A stretch of DNA of 64,000 nucleotides from Stutzerimonas stutzeri (lineage in GTDB: Bacteria; Pseudomonadota; Gammaproteobacteria; Pseudomonadales; Pseudomonadaceae): positions 62,001-126,000 of the forward strand of contig DDKB01000018.1 of the NCBI GenBank assembly GCA_002339675.1. Direction: 5' to 3'. Below the pieces are notes generated by a model. The model did no database searches. It saw only the letters and a list, made by a program, of their open reading frames with translations, and had not been told where the DNA came from. Below are positions 61,520 through 64,000 of the stretch, in pieces. Every line of letters starts with the position of its first letter. Position 1 is the stretch's first letter. The position numbers and the translations under genes are program-made.

Positions 61520-62884
61520 ATGATTAGAGAAAAATTAAGCACTCAAAAGAGTAGAATAGAAACACAAAACACTTTGGCATATACAATTAAAAAGGCCGTA
61601 TTGGTTGAAAGTAATCGTTGCCAAATTGGAACTAATCAAGAGTTTGTAGAGTTTCTTTCAAAGAAGTTCGATAAGGCTTGCAAGGGAAAACAGGAAAATA
61701 CTTCTTTTCACGAAACCCTATCGTTTCATACCTCAGACAATATCACACCCGAAAAAGCCCTTGAAATAGCCAAAGAACTTTATGGAGATACGATTGGTTT
61801 AAACCGTGAGCACTCTTTCGCCGTTCATAACGATACGGACGAATTACATATCCATTTTATTTGGGCGCCAAGAGACTTTAACAACAAAATATATTATCAA
61901 AAAGATGACTATCGAATCATAGAAATGAAGCTAACTGAACTTGAATTAAAACATAATCTTTATCTGGTTGAAAACAGAAAGCTATTAAAGCCTGACCTTG
62001 AAACTCAACCAAGTAAATCAAAGAAAGAGCAAGCACTTGAGCAACGCGGCATTAAAACCATTAAGAAGCAGTTCAGAGAAGACGTAAATAATGCTTTAAG
62101 CAAGAGCAGAACTACAACAAATTTCTTTGGTCATCTGCACGATAACGGCTATTCAATTAGCCCAAACGGTAAAACCGCATATTCAATTAGCAAAGACGGG
62201 AATACATTCAAAGCGTCTGAATTTGGCGTTTCCTATGTCTCATTAAAAAAGAAACTTGAAGAGCAACACGATTTTACAGAGCTATTAGAACATTACAAAA
62301 ACAAAGAAAAGCCAAAAGATATTGAAGCCTTTATAGCTACAGCTAGAAAAGTGGATTTTCTTACTAAGAGCAAATACCAAACAACTTTAGTGAAGCATTT
62401 CTCTCCAATTTTGGAAAATGAAAAGGTTGAGTATTACTATAAGAACTCCAGCAATAGAAAAGCGTTTGAATATTACAAAGACCCGTCAAAAGTCTCTTTC
62501 AGTGATTTGTCCAATCAATCTATAAGGGCGGGTTTACAAAGACTTACTCAAGATATTAAGGAGCCTGGAGCTTTGCATTGCTCTGGACCAGAACACGCTA
62601 AAAAAAGAATGTGGCTTGAGTTTAAAATGATGAACCTTGAAGCCAAAGGTTTTACGTTGAGCGGATACGAACCATCGCCAGCAGATTTAAAGGAATTGGA
62701 ACAACGTAAGGCAGATTATGCGGCTATAGATAAGAAATGGAAGAAGACACCTGAAGGACCTATACAGCCCGTTCCTGTCATTTCTGAACCTACCCCACCG
62801 GAAGAACCTGAAACACCGCAGAACGTGCCACAACCGCAGCCAGAGCCACCCAAGAGACGTAGACGAAGTGTCTATTGCCCATAA
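61520..62884 (+). CDS. mobA: MOBP-type relaxase (MobA)
   Basis: A 454-residue relaxase/mobilization nuclease. A candidate catalytic tyrosine is Y21 (LAYTIKKAV); the metal-binding motif III is HNDTDELHIH (H103, D105, H110, H112). The C-terminal part around 348-398 (LHCSGPEHAKKRMWLEF ... GYEPSPADLKELE) resembles the LPD7 domain attached to many relaxases. It ends in a Pro-rich tail and a basic RRRRR stretch. It would nick oriT, stay bound to the 5' end and be exported by a helper type IV system. ATG abuts the mobC stop and a GAGG is embedded in the mobC end. Confidence 0.93.
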   Translation: MIREKLSTQKSRIETQNTLAYTIKKAVLVESNRCQIGTNQEFVEFLSKKFDKACKGKQENTSFHETLSFHTSDNITPEKALEIAKELYGDTIGLNREHSFAVHNDTDELHIHFIWAPRDFNNKIYYQKDDYRIIEMKLTELELKHNLYLVENRKLLKPDLETQPSKSKKEQALEQRGIKTIKKQFREDVNNALSKSRTTTNFFGHLHDNGYSISPNGKTAYSISKDGNTFKASEFGVSYVSLKKKLEEQHDFTELLEHYKNKEKPKDIEAFIATARKVDFLTKSKYQTTLVKHFSPILENEKVEYYYKNSSNRKAFEYYKDPSKVSFSDLSNQSIRAGLQRLTQDIKEPGALHCSGPEHAKKRMWLEFKMMNLEAKGFTLSGYEPSPADLKELEQRKADYAAIDKKWKKTPEGPIQPVPVISEPTPPEEPETPQNVPQPQPEPPKRRRRSVYCP

Positions 62885-62888
62885 AATC

Positions 62889-62912
62889 GAGCCTTATAAA
62901 GGCTCTTTTTTT
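62889..62912 (+). terminator. Intrinsic terminator of mobCA
   Basis: GAGCCTT-TA-type loop-AAGGCTC followed by seven or more T, starting 4 bases after the mobA stop. The same seven-base stem recurs at 63477 behind the Rep gene. Confidence 0.88.
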
Positions 62913-62934
62913 GTTGAACAATCTTAGGTTAAAG

Positions 62935-62962
62935 GATATATCTCGGAAGCTAATAACATCGG
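62935..62962 (+). repeat. Bipartite repeat, copy 1
   Basis: GATATATC-N4-AAGCTAAT-N5-CGG. Copy 2 lies at 63439-63466 in the same orientation; 19 of 28 positions agree and the two 8-base blocks are identical. The copies flank the 133-residue gene. GATATATC is itself a palindrome. Confidence 0.65.
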
Positions 62963-62986
62963 CCAAAAAAAACACCGTTAGGTGCT
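62963..62986 (-). terminator. Terminator of the 133-residue gene, overlapping its stop
   Basis: On the minus strand AGCACC-TAAC-GGTGTT (one G-T pair) followed by TTTTTT. The gene's TAA stop falls in the loop region. Confidence 0.6.
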
Positions 62987-63379
62987 TTCTCTTAATTCCT
63001 GCTTTAGTTTGGCTTTTAATTCTATAGCGTCTTTATCTATTTGTATTTTGGCCATAGCCCATTGCTCAATATATATTTGCTGATGGCGTTCAACTAATGA
63101 CAAAACCAAGCCATCTAAATTGGCTTGTTTTTCTTTGTTTCCAGCTTCAGCAAATGAACCAATTAAGTAATTATTGCTAATTGATTTACCTTCAGTGAAT
63201 CCGGCGATTAATTTCTTTGCCAGACTTGAAGTTAATTTGAATGCTGGATACTCCAACATTTCAATCATTTTGACAAAATCAATTAGAAATAAAGCCTTTT
63301 GTTTTCTCTTATATCCGCTGATTTGTCCGCCTATCCAGCCTTTTATCTCTGCTTGATTTTTAAGATTTGATTTCTCCAT
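62978..63379 (-). CDS. Hypothetical helical protein of the element
   Basis: A 133-residue protein beginning MEKSNLKNQAEIKGWIGGQI, basic at the N-terminus and mostly helical, with a C-terminal amphipathic stretch (MAKIQIDKDAIELKAKLKQEL). No signal peptide or membrane helix. I recognise no family. It has its own promoter and terminator and is read opposite to mobCA. The flanking bipartite repeats suggest a regulatory or maintenance role, but that is only inference. AT-rich codon use matches the element. Confidence 0.7.
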   Translation of the reverse strand: MEKSNLKNQAEIKGWIGGQISGYKRKQKALFLIDFVKMIEMLEYPAFKLTSSLAKKLIAGFTEGKSISNNYLIGSFAEAGNKEKQANLDGLVLSLVERHQQIYIEQWAMAKIQIDKDAIELKAKLKQELREST

Positions 63380-63401
63380 AAGTTTCTCCGTTGTTAGTTA
63401 T

Positions 63402-63429
63402 AACATAACATCGAATAAACTATTGTCAA
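63402..63429 (-). promoter_or_regulatory. Promoter of the 133-residue gene
   Basis: Minus strand: TTGACA (63429-63424), 16-base spacer, TATGTT (63407-63402), 23 bases before the start codon. Copy 2 of the bipartite repeat begins 10 bases upstream of the -35 box, a typical place for a regulator. Confidence 0.65.
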
Positions 63430-63438
63430 GGGTTCGAA

Positions 63439-63466
63439 GATATATCCGTTAAGCTAATGTTGACGG
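63439..63466 (+). repeat. Bipartite repeat, copy 2
   Basis: GATATATC-N4-AAGCTAAT-N5-CGG, same orientation as copy 1 at 62935. It sits between the promoter of the 133-residue gene and the terminator of the Rep gene. Confidence 0.65.
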
Positions 63467-63470
63467 GCAA

Positions 63471-63494
63471 AATAAAGAGCCTTTTAAGGCTCTT
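63471..63494 (-). terminator. Intrinsic terminator of the Rep gene
   Basis: On the minus strand AAGAGCCTT-AA-AAGGCTCTT followed by TATTTT, 7 bases after the Rep stop. The stem repeats that of the mobCA terminator. Confidence 0.8.
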
Positions 63495-63500
63495 GTTGTT

Positions 63501-64000
63501 TTAAAATGGTAAATCATCATCTTCTTCTTCGATTGCTTCAGCTTCTGGCCTTTTAAATCCCCAGTTGAGCTTTGTCTTCTTTTCCTTCACTTCTTCTGTT
63601 ATTCCTTTAACTTCACCATTCATTCCTATATCTGAAACTTCACTTCTCTTGTATTCTTGATTTTTGAACGGCTTATGCTTGTTGACATTGACTGATATTG
63701 ACACGGTTTTTCTACAAGCTTTGTTCTCGAAGAACTCAACAATCAATCCTTTATCTTCGAGTGCTTTATTGGCTTTTCTAACATTGAATAGAAACTTCTT
63801 ATCCTCTACTTCTTCGCATTGAAGTCTTACCTTTAGCAACTCAACGCTGTATGTGTTAAGGGTGTTCGCATTGTTTGTTGTATAGAAAAGATAAAGCGCC
63901 TTTTCATATTCAGTTGATAGCTCGTTGTATTTATCACGAAGAACATTGTAAATAGCATTGCTATCGGCAATAAAAAAGTTTTTGTATTTATCACTTACTT
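63501..64000 (-). CDS. Plasmid replication initiator protein, C-terminal part (runs off window)
   Basis: The frame is open from the window end to the stop at 63501, 166 codons, with no clear start; a TTG at 63839 is internal. The visible part includes NELSTEYEKALYLFYTTNNA and SVELLKVRLQ followed by KFLFNVRKANKALEDKGLIVEF, the look of the second winged-helix domain of RepB-type theta-replication initiators, then a charged linker and an acidic tail EEEDDDLPF. It would bind iterons and load the replication machinery. Whether it is intact cannot be seen. Confidence 0.65.
   Translation of the reverse strand, partial: VSDKYKNFFIADSNAIYNVLRDKYNELSTEYEKALYLFYTTNNANTLNTYSVELLKVRLQCEEVEDKKFLFNVRKANKALEDKGLIVEFFENKACRKTVSISVNVNKHKPFKNQEYKRSEVSDIGMNGEVKGITEEVKEKKTKLNWGFKRPEAEAIEEEDDDLPF

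Larger units (their letters stand above)
59112..64000. mobile_element. Plasmid-like integrative mobilizable element in radC (left part only)
   Basis: From the break in radC to the window end the GC content falls from about 65% to about 35%, codon use becomes AT-rich, and every recognisable gene belongs to mobile DNA: serine recombinase, MobC, MOBP relaxase, plasmid Rep, plus one unknown. No transfer-apparatus gene is seen, so it would depend on a helper for conjugation. Combination of recombinase, mob and rep genes points to an integrating mobilizable plasmid. Composition suggests an AT-rich donor outside the Pseudomonas genus. The right boundary and any cargo are not visible. Confidence 0.9.

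Noticed and set aside
62978..63379. Toxin or antitoxin role for the 133-residue protein
   Set aside because: There is no partner gene next to it on the same strand and no recognisable toxin fold.
63501..63839. A complete 112-residue protein starting at TTG 63839
   Set aside because: The frame is open without a stop to the window edge and the residues before the TTG continue a typical Rep winged-helix, so the TTG is internal.

Overview
The window is a high-GC (roughly 65%) gammaproteobacterial chromosome, almost certainly from the Pseudomonas stutzeri (Stutzerimonas) group, that changes abruptly at about 59.1 kb into low-GC (roughly 35%) foreign DNA continuing to the window end. The host assignment rests on gene order: algP-algQ-dsbB-hemYXDC-algR-algZ-argH ... 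corA-cyaA-rnk-cyaY-lptM-lysA-dapF-xerC ... amtB-glnK-ubiK-comM-betT-rep ... xpt-cytochrome c5-pauR-ridA-dadA-lrp ... radC runs parallel to the Pseudomonas aeruginosa segment PA5253-PA5319 as I remember it. The tandem amtB1/amtB2 behind glnK and an NnrS protein fit the P. stutzeri group.

Layout. 1-8 kb: alginate/haem block on the minus strand (anti-sigma factor AlgQ, DsbB, HemY/X/D/C, the AlgZ-AlgR two-component system). 8-20 kb: chemoreceptor, ArgH, acetyltransferase, NnrS, CorA, class I adenylate cyclase, Rnk behind an attenuator-like leader, and frataxin. 20-25 kb: lptM-lysA-dapF-DUF484-xerC-HAD operon, then SutA. 25-29.5 kb: ammonium module glnK-amtB1-amtB2 with a perfect NtrC-type palindrome upstream. 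29.5-37.4 kb: UbiK, ComM, a BCCT choline transporter, a GGDEF-EAL protein and Rep helicase. 37.5-43.2 kb: an accessory-looking catabolic block (IclR regulator, MmsA, iron alcohol dehydrogenase with a striking operator array) and a GAPDH-cyclodeaminase pair. 43.4-52 kb: xpt, cupin, cytochrome c5, then the PauR/RidA/DadA/Lrp/FAD-oxidase amine-catabolism cluster (without the dadX racemase found there in P. aeruginosa). 50-58.9 kb: phospholipase D lipoprotein, unknown secreted protein, Mpo1-like protein, a second chemoreceptor with its sensor-like domain at the C-terminus, beta-oxidation dehydrogenase, thioesterase and a polytopic membrane protein.

58.86-64.0 kb: radC survives only as its C-terminal 83 codons. 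Directly beyond the break lies a plasmid-like integrative mobilizable element: a 558-residue large serine recombinase, an array of TTTGCTATACAT repeats, a possible oriT, a MobC-MobA (MOBP-type) pair, an unknown 133-residue gene flanked by two copies of a bipartite repeat, and the 3' part of a plasmid replication-initiator gene that runs off the window. The recombinase presumably cut the element into radC; MobC/MobA would allow transfer by a helper conjugation system; the Rep gene suggests descent from, or a life phase as, a replicating plasmid. The far end and any cargo lie outside this window. This element, with its repeat arrays, is the most interesting part of the sequence.
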